A stretch of 64,000 nucleotides of DNA from Chrysomallon squamiferum (taxonomy: Eukaryota > Mollusca > Gastropoda > Neomphalida > Peltospiridae): contig CM022676.1 in the NCBI GenBank assembly GCA_012295275.1, positions 843,841 through 907,840 of the forward strand, in the 5' to 3' direction. Below, one piece after another: positions 39,140 through 45,017 of the stretch. The notes beneath the pieces were generated by a model. The model made no database searches. It saw only the letters and a list, made by a program, of their open reading frames with translations, and was not told the DNA's origin. How positions within the stretch are numbered: position 1 is the stretch's first letter; every line of letters starts with the position of its first letter. The translations under genes and the position numbers were made by a program.

Positions 39140-41136
39140 TGTATGACTGAGTAGCCTATATTTATATAATCAACATTAGTTATAAATTTCTATCTTTTAT
39201 GTTCAAAATAAATTGTTCAAAAATTGGTGGTCGAAATAACATTCTAATAAACTTTATAAAGGTTGTAAACAACAAAATGAAAACATTTCTAATAACCATA
39301 AAAATTAACTACTGTAATTATTTTTTCAGAAACTAATGATACAGAATGTCTAAAATGCAAAAGAGAAATGTACACCAGAAACCTAAGCCAAATGTTCAGT
39401 GGGGTGAAAAGAACAGAGATCAGTTTCCAGGATTACTTTTGTTCATATAACAATTCTGGGTTTTGTATTTTACTAACCAAGGTTACAGGTCAAATCCTCT
39501 TATAAAGGAAAACTTAGGCAAAACAGTGGAACTATGTTCATTTAACCAAGCTGCTGTCTAAATTTACATTAAAAATACATTACTTAAAACTACATTTGTA
39601 TATTTAATTAATTAAATCTTGATATAATCAACTGTTTATTCTTTATTTTTATTAATAATATAGTAATTAGTATGCTCTCTTTAAAACTGTAATTCAGAAA
39701 TACCAACCTTAAAAATGATATTAAAACCAAACAACATTAAATCAGTAAAATTTATACAGAAAACATAATTACAAAGTAAGCACTAAAGTAAAATTATGAT
39801 AAACTTGGACAAAAAGATATTTTTAAATCTGAAAAAAGAAAACATTAAATTTATTATTCTTTGAATAAACTGAATATTATTGTTTAAATTATAATCAACC
39901 ATTTCCTTAAAAAAAAATTCTGTAGGTAACAAATAAATAAAGCAACAAAATATATTAAGCATTTACAAACCTGTACCCAAACAAAAACTGTGTACCCAAA
40001 CAAAAACATTTCTTTTTGCGAAGTGTATCTGTAATCATGAATGTCTTTATTTTACACTAGAACTTACATTATGTATCAAAAATATATTTCAAACAAAACT
40101 TTAAATTGTTCACTGAAAAAATAAATTAATGAAAAATGTAAAATCAAATCATTTCTCTGAGTAGAAGAAACATATTTAAATCATTTACTCGTGGTATCAG
40201 TTTTCACTCAGATAAGCAACAATTTTGAGTTGTGCAGAAATAATGATGTCATTGTTGTCATATATATATATATATGTTTAAAATATAAACATTAAATGCA
40301 ATATATATTGCGAGTTTTTGTTTGTTTCTAGTTAGTATGTGTATGCTGTAACATTCTTACCTTTTTAATATTGTATGGGTTTTGACCCAGAATGTTGTCA
40401 GTCAAAATCCAAAAACAATAACTCCTAACTGGTTAAATATTTTCACAGTCAGCAAACAACAGTTTTCTGTGCAGATTATGAGTGAAATTCATTGTGAAAC
40501 TTTGGAGATACAGGGTTGTTTATATATGGCTAAAAAGTGCCGTATGAAAAACAGTACTTATAGTTATACTATAGTTAATTGTTTACTCTTACCGCAAACA
40601 TGTGTATAGGACGCATTGCTTTATTTGGTAGGTAAAAAATTAAAAAATCCGTAAACAGAATTTTGTCCATGATTATGCGCACTTGTTATTTAACGAAGGT
40701 GCGTCAAAACCCATACTATATAATTATAAATTAAATTAATAACAAAATAAGCCAAATTTTTTATGAAATTTAGTGTTTATAATAAGAAATAATAGTTAAT
40801 TATAATAATCTGCAAAATAATTATCATTATTCTAAAAACAAATTAGCTTCTTATAACAAGGTGGGTAAACACGGAAGTAAATATGTTTACCTCAGAAAAG
40901 CCAGGTGCTTTTGGTTTCTGAGGGGCGTCGACTGATCTTGCATAACGTTTAAGCAAGATATCAACCTCGTCTTCTTCGACAATGTCAGCTTGCAAAATCG
41001 TTAAAGAACTCTCAGATTCAGGTGGAAAGAATAAACTATCTGCTCTCTGACCAAATCTGGTAACCTTTCCTTGTGTCGACGATAAAAACATAAACACAAA
41101 TACACAGCAAAAATATTTCCATTTTTCGTCCGCCAT
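8771..41136 (-). CDS. SORL1: Sortilin-related receptor SORL1 (SorLA/LR11), complete, 43 coding exons
   Basis: Type I endosomal sorting receptor of the Vps10p family. It carries cargo between Golgi, endosome and plasma membrane, and in vertebrates binds APP and lipoprotein-type ligands. I joined 43 exons by GT-AG signals and phase. The sum is 6507 nt, or 2168 residues, close to human SORL1 (about 2214). Order with approximate residues: signal peptide and propeptide 1-82, Vps10p propeller and 10CC 83-739, YWTD propeller 740-1008, EGF-like 1009-1079, ten LDLR class A repeats 1080-1507, six FN3 domains 1508-2075, membrane helix near 2090-2113, tail to 2168. The tail has FANSHY (retromer/VPS26 site in the family), an acidic DDEDS cluster and an end resembling the GGA-binding end of vertebrate SorLA. 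Human SORL1 has eleven LDLR-A repeats; I find ten. Many introns hold minisatellites, several of which duplicate splice junctions. Confidence 0.96.
9061..9282 (-). CDS. SORL1: SORL1 exon 42: membrane helix and retromer motif
   Basis: Residues 2075-2148. A juxtamembrane Pro-rich stretch leads into a hydrophobic helix ([18 protein letters not shown]..., about 24 residues), then [26 protein letters not shown] is the known SorLA retromer-binding motif. Confidence 0.97.
9506..9668 (-). CDS. SORL1: SORL1 exon 41: FN3 domain 6, second half
   Basis: Residues 2021-2074. Begins [16 protein letters not shown] and continues [16 protein letters not shown]. The only in-frame acceptor giving this C-strand is TATTTAG at 9669-9675, which lies in the last unit of the 39-bp array. 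The start is therefore inferred from phase and fold, with about 75 similar acceptors upstream. Confidence 0.85.
9641..12695. repeat. 39-bp minisatellite, about 75 copies, spanning the exon 41 acceptor
   Basis: Units of 39 bp, with 42-bp variants carrying an extra AAC. On the minus strand each unit contains TATATTTAG followed by 30 nt nearly identical to the start of exon 41 (GGC or TGT, then TATCTGGTGTATG). The last unit is the true splice site. From about 11590 to 12650 units become irregular, and some contain TTATAGTGTAA segments of the neighbouring array. Confidence 0.95.
12883..12998 (-). CDS. SORL1: SORL1 exon 40: FN3 domain 6, first half
   Basis: Residues 1982-2020. [13 protein letters not shown] then [20 protein letters not shown]. 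Donor AAA|GTAGAT chosen because it keeps phase 0 and the FN3 C strand. CCT|GTACAT 12 nt earlier is the alternative. Confidence 0.88.
13105..13690. repeat. About 32-bp minisatellite (TATAGTGTAACACTGTCTAG core)
   Basis: About 18 units in the intron between SORL1 exons 39 and 40, with spacer variants (AAACACAGT, GAACCCACTGT). No coding content. Confidence 0.93.
13680..13955. repeat. About 28-bp minisatellite abutting the exon 39 donor
   Basis: About 9 units with core ATGTTAAATGTGACTAGTGA. The last degenerate unit (TTAAGTGGTGACTCACC) overlaps the donor GTGAGTCACC, so the array reaches intron position +4. Confidence 0.88.
13960..14140 (-). CDS. SORL1: SORL1 exon 39: FN3 domain 5, second half
   Basis: Residues 1922-1981. 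[12 protein letters not shown] then [18 protein letters not shown]. The 28-bp array abuts the donor (AG|GTGAGT). Confidence 0.94.
14247..14347 (-). CDS. SORL1: SORL1 exon 38: FN3 domain 5, first half
   Basis: Residues 1888-1921. [10 protein letters not shown] then [17 protein letters not shown]. Confidence 0.94.
14489..14684 (-). CDS. SORL1: SORL1 exon 37: FN3 domain 4, second half
   Basis: Residues 1823-1887. [17 protein letters not shown] then [15 protein letters not shown]. Confidence 0.93.
14904..14936. repeat. (TG)n microsatellite
   Basis: Pure TG tract in SORL1 intron between exons 36 and 37. Confidence 0.95.
15004..15098 (-). CDS. SORL1: SORL1 exon 36: FN3 domain 4, first half
   Basis: Residues 1791-1822. 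[20 protein letters not shown]; ends KTQT at GTGAGT. The usual B-strand Trp is replaced in this domain. Confidence 0.88.
15134..15168. repeat. (ATT)n microsatellite
   Basis: Trinucleotide tract in the intron between exons 35 and 36. Confidence 0.93.
15689..15790 (-). CDS. SORL1: SORL1 exon 35: FN3 domain 3, end
   Basis: Residues 1757-1790. [15 protein letters not shown] is the F-strand motif. Confidence 0.92.
16507..16732 (-). CDS. SORL1: SORL1 exon 34: FN3 domain 2 end and domain 3 start
   Basis: Residues 1682-1756. [16 protein letters not shown] closes domain 2. [19 protein letters not shown] opens domain 3. Confidence 0.95.
16793..16875. repeat. (GT)n microsatellite
   Basis: About 80 bp, starting about 60 nt upstream (minus sense) of the exon 34 acceptor. 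Confidence 0.95.
16901..17038 (-). CDS. SORL1: SORL1 exon 33: FN3 domain 2, second half
   Basis: Residues 1636-1681, 46 codons, phase 0. Ends [13 protein letters not shown]; the FN3 strand continues as VSAVNDAG in exon 34. Confidence 0.94.
17433..17545 (-). CDS. SORL1: SORL1 exon 32: FN3 domain 2, first half
   Basis: Residues 1598-1635. [11 protein letters not shown] then [10 protein letters not shown]; ends QINYYV at donor GTG|GTAAAT. Confidence 0.94.
18166..18329 (-). CDS. SORL1: SORL1 exon 31: FN3 domain 1, second half
   Basis: Residues 1543-1597. [19 protein letters not shown] is the FN3 L-x-P-x-T-x-Y motif. Confidence 0.94.
18535..18640 (-). CDS. SORL1: SORL1 exon 30: fibronectin III domain 1, first half
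   Basis: Residues 1508-1542. [10 protein letters not shown] gives the B-strand Trp of the FN3 fold. Each FN3 domain of this gene is split by one intron. Confidence 0.92.
19097..19243 (-). CDS. SORL1: SORL1 exon 29: LDLR class A repeat 10
   Basis: Residues 1459-1507. [16 protein letters not shown] then [13 protein letters not shown]. Last LDLR-A repeat before the FN3 block. Confidence 0.95.
19495..19635 (-). CDS. SORL1: SORL1 exon 28: LDLR class A repeat 9
   Basis: Residues 1412-1458. [21 protein letters not shown] then [11 protein letters not shown]. Confidence 0.95.
19915..20582. repeat. 22-bp minisatellite, about 30 copies
   Basis: Core AGTGAGATGTTTTAATGTGT with variants. It lies 27 nt beyond the donor of SORL1 exon 27 and does not include the exon. 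Confidence 0.93.
20609..20725 (-). CDS. SORL1: SORL1 exon 27: LDLR class A repeat 8
   Basis: Residues 1373-1411. [20 protein letters not shown] then [11 protein letters not shown]. Donor AGCA|GTGAAG; a 22-bp minisatellite begins about 27 nt further on. Confidence 0.93.
20978..21118 (-). CDS. SORL1: SORL1 exon 26: LDLR class A repeat 7
   Basis: Residues 1326-1372. [20 protein letters not shown] then [11 protein letters not shown], the last Cys codon split by the intron. Confidence 0.95.
21245..21394 (-). CDS. SORL1: SORL1 exon 25: LDLR class A repeat 6
   Basis: Residues 1276-1325. A Thr-rich linker ([12 protein letters not shown]) precedes [20 protein letters not shown] and [11 protein letters not shown]. 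Confidence 0.95.
21529..23116. mobile_element. Diverged TIR transposon copy A
   Basis: Begins CAGTGGACTCTG, the same terminus as copy B at 56812. Inner blocks match too, for example TCTCCAAAGCAATCTC with CATGGCCTCCATGTTTAA (B: CATGGCCACCATGTTTAA), CTTGCAAAATTGTGTACC, and the terminal GAACTTTGAAATGTTGCC. The right end is eroded into a GT microsatellite. It is about 660 bp longer than B and has no long ORF, so it is non-autonomous or decayed. Confidence 0.85.
23117..23154. repeat. (GT)n microsatellite at a transposon end
   Basis: Pure GT tract starting where the right terminus of transposon copy A should be. Confidence 0.93.
23451..23678 (-). CDS. SORL1: SORL1 exon 24: LDLR class A repeats 4 and 5
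   Basis: Residues 1200-1275. Two complete repeats in one exon: [12 protein letters not shown] to [11 protein letters not shown], and [14 protein letters not shown] to [11 protein letters not shown]. Confidence 0.96.
23690..23870. repeat. About 38-bp repeat, four degenerate copies
   Basis: Copies of ACAATTACAACTGAAAT plus GTAACACCAGTATAACA, starting about 12 nt upstream (minus sense) of the exon 24 acceptor. Confidence 0.8.
23938..24063 (-). CDS. SORL1: SORL1 exon 23: LDLR class A repeat 3
   Basis: Residues 1158-1199. [20 protein letters not shown] then [11 protein letters not shown]. Donor G|GTTTGT. The acceptor lies in a short repeat of about 29 bp. Confidence 0.95.
24061..24150. repeat. 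About 29-bp repeat, three copies, spanning the exon 23 acceptor
   Basis: Minus-strand copies end TGTGTTGCAG|TGT and TGTGTTGTAG|TGT; the second is the exon 23 acceptor with the exon's first bases. A third copy is more diverged. Confidence 0.75.
24164..24305. repeat. Two-copy duplication spanning the exon 22 donor
   Basis: GACTTCAGTAAGCA ... CCAGTGATATACCAT ... GTAACTCACCACA occurs at about 24168-24239 and 24246-24304. The second copy holds the real donor, and the first repeats GTG|GTGAGTTAC 65 nt downstream in minus sense. Confidence 0.88.
24301..24417 (-). CDS. SORL1: SORL1 exon 22: LDLR class A repeat 2
   Basis: Residues 1119-1157. [20 protein letters not shown] then [11 protein letters not shown]. 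Its donor (GTGAGTTAC) is repeated 65 nt downstream. Confidence 0.96.
24721..24837 (-). CDS. SORL1: SORL1 exon 21: LDLR class A repeat 1
   Basis: Residues 1080-1118. Six cysteines and the calcium-binding end [11 protein letters not shown]. Phase 1-1 exon, as for nearly all LDLR-A exons here. Confidence 0.96.
24935..25628. repeat. 27-bp minisatellite, about 24 copies, spanning the exon 20 donor
   Basis: Minus-strand unit: TTGTACARAACA|GTAAGT followed by RTCTCAATC. The first copy is the last 12 nt of exon 20 plus its donor. Most copies keep a full GTAAGT donor; some are shortened. Further relatives lie on the other side of exon 20 at 25925-26045. Confidence 0.95.
25621..25833 (-). CDS. SORL1: SORL1 exon 20: EGF-like module
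   Basis: Residues 1009-1079. [17 protein letters not shown] is the start of the EGF-like module that closes the YWTD propeller; CKCADN and CRCNS follow. Ends ILVQN at donor ACA|GTAAGT. The frame stays open past the donor into the adjoining array (down to about 25463), so the exon edge is one of several equivalent donors. Confidence 0.94.
25925..26045. repeat. Outlying copies of the exon 20 donor repeat
   Basis: Four diverged units with ACTTACTGTTTTGTA cores in the intron upstream of exon 20, so the exon sits between two groups of the same repeat. Confidence 0.8.
26112..26655. repeat. 26-bp minisatellite, about 20 copies, seeded on the exon 19 donor
   Basis: Minus-strand unit: CACAGCAAG|GTAATTAG then TTAAAATAT. 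Copy 1 is the last nine bases of exon 19 plus its donor, and copy 2 keeps an identical donor. Later copies read CACAGCAG with AGTA or TGTA and lose it. Confidence 0.92.
26642..26780 (-). CDS. SORL1: SORL1 exon 19: last YWTD blade
   Basis: Residues 963-1008. [18 protein letters not shown]. The exon's last nine bases plus the donor (AAG|GTAATT) form the seed of the adjoining 26-bp array. Confidence 0.95.
27511..27778 (-). CDS. SORL1: SORL1 exon 18: YWTD propeller
   Basis: Residues 873-962. Two blades with YMYWTDW and [29 protein letters not shown] is canonical. Ends HPFSIGIYK. Confidence 0.97.
28054..28283 (-). CDS. SORL1: SORL1 exon 17: YWTD propeller
   Basis: Residues 797-872. Contains [27 protein letters not shown] and [12 protein letters not shown], the standard LDLR-type blade pattern. 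Confidence 0.96.
28568..28612. repeat. (TG)n microsatellite
   Basis: In the intron between SORL1 exons 16 and 17, about 60 nt beyond the exon 16 donor. Confidence 0.95.
28672..28841 (-). CDS. SORL1: SORL1 exon 16: YWTD propeller, first blades
   Basis: Residues 740-796. [17 protein letters not shown] opens the propeller. A YWTD variant, [10 protein letters not shown], follows. Donor GTTTGT. Confidence 0.95.
29133..29215 (-). CDS. SORL1: SORL1 exon 15: end of Vps10p domain
   Basis: Residues 712-739. [12 protein letters not shown] and KYSCPV give the last 10CC cysteines. Confidence 0.93.
29506..29631 (-). CDS. SORL1: SORL1 exon 14: Vps10p 10CC domain
   Basis: Residues 670-711. Split codon with exon 13 gives [16 protein letters not shown]. 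The acceptor TTATAG is immediately preceded by tandem copies of itself (see repeat at 29626-30065). Confidence 0.95.
29626..30065. repeat. 27-32-bp minisatellite, about 14 copies, spanning the exon 14 acceptor
   Basis: Near the exon the minus-strand units are 27 bp and read GATTACAG|TGTTTTATTT and GAATACAG|TGATTTATTT, then the real GATTATAG|TGATTTTGGG. Farther away they become ATGTTTCTAG|TGATTTACTTC. Confidence 0.9.
30306..30492 (-). CDS. SORL1: SORL1 exon 13: Vps10p 10CC domain
   Basis: Residues 608-669, cysteine-rich. Contains [13 protein letters not shown] and ends [11 protein letters not shown], the sortilin C-terminal signature. Donor TG|GTGACA. Confidence 0.96.
30712..30881 (-). CDS. 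SORL1: SORL1 exon 12: Vps10p propeller, last blade
   Basis: Residues 551-607. Contains the Asp-box VSNDEGRSW and [15 protein letters not shown]. Ends [10 protein letters not shown] before the 10CC region. Confidence 0.96.
31027..31115 (-). CDS. SORL1: SORL1 exon 11: Vps10p propeller
   Basis: Residues 522-550. [20 protein letters not shown] is the conserved G-x-Y-x-Y-x-x-A-D-H-G-G segment. Confidence 0.96.
31408..31593 (-). CDS. SORL1: SORL1 exon 10: Vps10p propeller
   Basis: Residues 460-521, 62 codons, phase 0. Contains [12 protein letters not shown] and the Asp-box [11 protein letters not shown], both strongly conserved in SorLA. Confidence 0.96.
31594..33064. other. SORL1 intron between exons 9 and 10
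   Basis: AT-rich, with a (CAT)/(ATT) stretch near 32450 and poly-A near 32790. No supported feature. Frames at 31703-31963 and 32834-33052 are low-complexity. Confidence 0.7.
33065..33094 (-). CDS. SORL1: SORL1 exon 9: 30-nt micro-exon
   Basis: Ten codons ([10 protein letters not shown]), phase 0, between a TTTAG acceptor and GTAACT donor. It is needed to join exon 8 (NCSV) to exon 10 (LDNCSLHL). Confidence 0.85.
33880..34480. repeat. Irregular 18-20-bp repeat (GTAACACTGACAGTGATGA)
   Basis: About 25 degenerate copies in the intron between exons 8 and 9, away from either splice junction. Confidence 0.85.
34688..34886 (-). CDS. SORL1: SORL1 exon 8: Vps10p propeller
   Basis: Residues 383-449. 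Contains the family signature [11 protein letters not shown] and the Asp-box-like [11 protein letters not shown]. Joins exon 9 at NCSV-EKITHW. Confidence 0.95.
35084..35253 (-). CDS. SORL1: SORL1 exon 7: Vps10p propeller
   Basis: Residues 327-382. [18 protein letters not shown] opens the exon and it ends NDTWLR at a split codon; NDT is an N-glycosylation sequon. Confidence 0.94.
35647..35745 (-). CDS. SORL1: SORL1 exon 6: Vps10p propeller
   Basis: Residues 294-326, 33 codons, phase 0. Contains the blade motif [16 protein letters not shown]. Confidence 0.94.
36204..36375 (-). CDS. SORL1: SORL1 exon 5: Vps10p propeller
   Basis: Residues 236-293. Contains [12 protein letters not shown] and [17 protein letters not shown], close to the vertebrate SorLA V-R-D-F-Q-L-R-D segment. 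Donor GTA|GTGAGT. Confidence 0.95.
36820..36887 (-). CDS. SORL1: SORL1 exon 4: Vps10p Asp-box exon
   Basis: Residues 214-235. The short exon carries the BNR motif [12 protein letters not shown]. The codon split with exon 5 gives AFYWGVLPYD, matching the family's W-G-x-x-P-Y-D. Confidence 0.94.
37387..37551 (-). CDS. SORL1: SORL1 exon 3: Vps10p propeller
   Basis: Residues 159-213, 55 codons, phase 0. Reads [16 protein letters not shown] and ends MDEESDTKK, joining exon 4 at [10 protein letters not shown]. Confidence 0.94.
37552..38792. other. SORL1 intron between exons 2 and 3
   Basis: AT-rich intron without recognisable features. Confidence 0.7.
38793..39020 (-). CDS. SORL1: SORL1 exon 2: Vps10p propeller
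   Basis: Residues 83-158, phase 0 at both ends. It contains VHWAG and a BNR/Asp-box-like motif, ISRDYGKTF, typical of Vps10p blades. Confidence 0.95.
39021..40890. other. SORL1 first intron
   Basis: Contains a (GT)n tract at 39100-39138 and a (TA)n tract near 40260. No exon or element recognised. A first intron is a common place for enhancers, but no motif stands out. Confidence 0.6.
40891..41136 (-). CDS. SORL1: SORL1 exon 1: signal peptide and propeptide
   Basis: Residues 1-82. I chose the ATG at 41134-41136 (A at -3, G at +4). A second ATG six bases upstream (41140-41142) has a poor context and would add only Met-Ile. [10 protein letters not shown] leads into a hydrophobic signal peptide ending near SSTQG. 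The propeptide ends around [12 protein letters not shown], where R-Y-A-R fits a furin R-x-x-R site, as expected for Vps10p receptors activated by propeptide removal. Donor GAG|GTAAAC. Confidence 0.93.
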
Positions 41137-41137
41137 T
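41130..41137 (-). promoter_or_regulatory. YY1-like ATGGCGG at the SORL1 start
   Basis: AATGGCGG on the minus strand overlaps the start codon. YY1 sites of this form (AANATGGCGG) often sit at or just downstream of transcription starts. The match is to the core only. Confidence 0.3.
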
Positions 41138-41974
41138 ATCATTGATTATTGATAGTTTCCTCCAAACAATACTGTGCACTTTAAACTGAGAATTTTCTAT
41201 TTCTCTAAGTAGATATACACTATATATATTTATTGACTGCTGCAGTTACATTCTCGAAAGTAATATATAAACAAATATTCAGACAGAGTCATTCATATCA
41301 ACATGTACATATATATATATATATATATATACATACAAATGCACATACAAATTACTATTATTTTTTTTTAATTGCTCTATTGTATTTTTAAACTTTTATT
41401 TTATTGTTATTCATATTTTATTCTTTTAACTGTTGCAGTTATACGGACGAAAATAAATAGAAAAAATATATAACGTCACATAAAACGTGCACGCACACAC
41501 ATACACACACGTACACATACTGTGACAGATACACACACACAAATAAGTTTGATGTAAACCGTAAATATATATTTTTTTTAAATTTCACCTCTGACAGAAC
41601 TAATAATCATTCTAAATTACTAGAGAGATAAATGGCAATGACAAAGGACTAATTTGTGAATTAACAGTAATACATGTTCATCCGTTTTATGTTGTATACT
41701 TTTTCAACCATCACCACGCCCCAGGCCTTTTTGGTATAAGGGAAATGGAAATATGTTTGTTATTATTTGTGAGATATATGTTGTTTAATTTATTTATTTT
41801 AAATTATTTTTGTCGACAGACGGTGTAACGTGTCATTTGTATGAGCTGTTAGTGGGAAATAATCTTTGTGTATAACTTATGCAATATCTACGTCAGTTTC
41901 AGTTAATAATTATTTATTTAAAATATTTTTCTTTCTTTCTATCTTTCTTTCTTTCTTCTTCTTCTTCTTCTTCC

Positions 41975-42039
<65 letters not shown>

Positions 42040-42250
42040 TTGTATAAGACAGTGACTCGAGTGAGAGAGATTGATAATGATAGATACTTTTCAAAACTAT
42101 GTTGTTGTTTTTTATCCACCAAAGTACATGAAATTTTGTATCTAATAATTTTGTATCTAATAGTATTATATTGTTTAATATAATATTAATTCCCATTTCT
42201 GCAATACAAACGTAAGAATAATTATCAACAAATCTCTTGAACGAGGGAGG
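41137..42250. promoter_or_regulatory. Divergent intergenic region between SORL1 and the zinc-finger gene
   Basis: About 1.1 kb separate the SORL1 start (minus) from the first zinc-finger-gene exon (plus), so the two promoters lie head to head. It contains TA, CA, CTT, ATT (about 41975-42012) and TTTA (to about 42042) microsatellites. No TATA box can be told from the AT background. Confidence 0.6.
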
Positions 42251-42342
42251 ACTATTCAAAAGCCATAACAAAATGGCGGTCAACCTAGCCTGGGTTGTTT
42301 ATGTTGTCTCCGAACTTGTCTAATGTATTACTAAACGAACAG
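42250..42342 (+). other. Putative 5' UTR exon of the zinc-finger gene
   Basis: Relatively GC-rich sequence ends CGAACAG|GTAAGG at 42342, a strong donor. A matching acceptor (ATTTTCAG) at 43275-43282 would splice it to the start-codon exon. The 5' limit is not visible. It includes a 16-codon uORF (42273-42323). Confidence 0.5.
42268..42278 (+). promoter_or_regulatory. YY1-like CAAAATGGCGG near the zinc-finger gene start
   Basis: CAAAATGGCGG closely matches the YY1 consensus and sits in the presumed first exon. The ATG at 42273 also opens a 16-codon upstream ORF. Confidence 0.4.
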
Positions 42343-42850
42343 GTAAGGATTGAAATATACGAGTTTTAAGCATGTAAATTATAATGAGGTTAAATAAAAT
42401 AATAAAGGCACGACTATAATATTACATTTTCATATGTTAATGATGATAAAACAAAACTCATTTCGGCTGTTCTAGTCATTAGCCTGGGAGTGTCTTCTTA
42501 CACCAAGCCGTCATACTATTAAGACAAAATGTTTTGATCTTCATGTTATTTCATAGTCATTGGTCTCGCAGATATATTCTAATATTATCTGATGAAACAA
42601 TGTTTTAGCTAAGAACTGACATCTTATCAAAAAGTTTTAAAACTGACAGGCGTTATATGGGTTAATTTACATTCCCACTGACTGTTGTATTCACAGTATT
42701 GTAAGAAAGTTTTTGATTGGTTAATTCATTCTTAATTTCTAGCTAAATGAAACACTTAATGTCCCTAATAAAATCCTTAATAATTAGTAACGCCAAAGAT
42801 ATGGTAAAGGATGAACTTGCTCTCTGAATTACTTAATTATTTTTTATGTT

Positions 42851-42893
42851 TTTTATTTTATTTTATTTTATTTTATTTTATTTTATTTTTTTA
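42851..42893. repeat. (TTTTA)n microsatellite
   Basis: About eight pentanucleotide units in the putative 5' UTR intron. Confidence 0.92.
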
Positions 42894-43309
42894 ATGCGAT
42901 AAAGCAATATCTAAAACTTGTAAAAGTTAAAAGTTCATATAAAAAAAAATACCTAATATAATAAATATGAAATAAAACCTTGTTTTAATTATTTAACAAA
43001 TAATAACGGGAACTTGTATTAATTTTAAATAAATGCAAGTCACTAAAATAATAATTTAAGAATGACTGTTTGAATGAAAGAGCTATTTGTATGAATCTGC
43101 ATAGACACACATATATATATATAAATAACTGACTACTTTATCTATAGTAATTAATATAAAAAAAAAAAAAAAAAAATGAAGATTTCAATAATTTAATATG
43201 TTTTTATATAACTACTTTATTACTATTAATTTATTTTAAATTCCTTTCTTCTTTTTTTTTTTTTTTTTTTTTGAATTTTCAGTTATCATCATCTTCTAGT
43301 CAAAAGCAT

Positions 43310-43384
43310 ATGGGAATAATATATAATACTTTCTGTAAAATGAAACTGAAGACAGTGAATATATTTACACTCACATCAACTTGA
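43310..43384 (+). other. Upstream ORF, 24 codons
   Basis: ATG at 43310 runs to TGA at 43382-43384, 13 nt before the chosen zinc-finger start. If retained in the mRNA it could damp translation. Confidence 0.35.
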
Positions 43385-43397
43385 TGTATATATGACA

Positions 43398-44397
43398 ATG
43401 GAGAACAGACAAGAATACACCAGCAACCAAAGTGTTAATATTTCCTATGAGACTGCTATGACAACATATTATCAGGTTAGTGCTGATCAGCAGCATGGTC
43501 CTGTAACTCTTCATGTGGGTGATACTTCACTTCCCATAGTCAGTGATCTGCATGGAGAACGACCTGATGTGTTGGCACTGGCAACAGCCACCCTGCTGCA
43601 GGGATCTTACTCTGACACACCAGCTTACATGCCAGTTCAGAATCTTGTTCTAAGTCAGGGTTCACAGTTCTCACAGTTAGGACAACTGATGGAAACCTCA
43701 TTAACACAACAATCTAGTCAACAGGACAACATTGTTCAAGGCCAGGAGGGAATTATTCGCACTCTGACAGCACATGAAGAACTAACAGAGGATCATACAA
43801 CAGGAAATTCAGGACAGTCGTCTCATGACAACAGAATTTCCTGTCAGTCCCAGGTCTTAGACAGTTCGGTACTTCACGTGCAGACAAGTGATGACCTGCA
43901 TATTCCAACATCTAGCTCCTTCATACAGCTATCCACAATACAACAGGTTGAGCCTGGAATAGTATTTGGAAGCCAACAGACCAACACCTCATTAACAGAC
44001 AGCAGTGTAATGTTGGTAAAACCAACTTATCCATTAGATTCCATGGTTGTTTACTTGGACTCATCCACAACATGTCATGAAACAGATACTCATTACAACC
44101 AGACACCAACATTTGTTGAAAAGAAAAAACGAGCTGCACGGTCAAAACCACCTGCCAAGAAGAAAGAATCACAGGCTAATGCTATTGACCTTAAGCCAAA
44201 ACAAATCCCTACTCTGCCACCTGATGGCATTATTTCTCCTGAGGATCTGAAAGGTATGGAGATGACATCAAACACAATCATTGCTCTAATGAAAAAGAAA
44301 TTTAACAAAAAAGGTTTGAAAATCAATGAATGCCCTTACTGCAAGAAAGGTCTTTCATCACGTGAGGCACTCAGAACACATCTCAGAACCCACACAG
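43398..44397 (+). CDS. C2H2 zinc-finger protein, module 1, exon 1
   Basis: I chose the ATG at 43398 (A at -3, G at +4) over 43392 (T at -3); they differ by two residues. The exon encodes about 290 residues rich in Gln, Ser and Thr without a recognised domain (no KRAB, BTB or SCAN), then a basic patch (VEKKKRAARSKPPAKKKE) that looks like a nuclear localisation signal, then finger 1 (CPYCKKGLSSREALRTHLRTH). It ends CACACAG|GTAATC inside the HTGERPY linker. A sequence-specific DNA-binding nuclear protein is expected. Confidence 0.93.
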
Positions 44398-45017
44398 GTA
44401 ATCTTACCTTTTTCTCTTATACATACTAAGCCAGACCATTTGTCCAGCAAGCTTGGAACTGTAGATGATCAGGATTTTAAATTTCTGATTTTCAGGACTA
44501 AGACTTATAAGACTAAGATATATACTAACATAAATTATAAAATAGAATGAAAAATATAAGCTGGAAACTGGATAAATGGTCTGATACCTGTATTTTACAA
44601 CAGGTTGTGTATGTGTGATATAATTTTTATTGCTAAATTTTATTTAATTATCCTAAGTTTCACACTTGTTTTTCATTTCTGTTGAATTAAATATGTATAT
44701 ACATTATGACAAAAATTATTACAGAATATAGTTTATTTCTGACTAGCATAACTATGTGCAAATAATACCAAAAATACACTTGCATCACTAGTAATTAAAA
44801 TACTGAGTTTGAAATACATCAGAAACAATATAGGTAATTAAGAATAAAATAATACAAATTATTGTCATTATTGTTTTTATTTCAAAGATTGTGGTAGATT
44901 ATATAAAGTTAGCTTATTCATTTTAAACAAACATTTCTCTGATGAATATAATTGATTAAAAACAAAAAAAAGCAAATTACAATTTACTAATAAGAATTGT
45001 GTTGCCAAATTTCCTAG
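44398..45017 (+). other. Zinc-finger gene intron
   Basis: A 620-nt GT-AG intron that interrupts the finger 1-2 linker in phase 1. The open frame running on past 44397 is not coding. Confidence 0.85.

Noticed and set aside
39361-39540. Possible third TIR element (CAGTGGGG and CAGTGGAAC motifs)
   Set aside because: Only short matches to termini, in the same rather than inverted orientation, with no shared interior.
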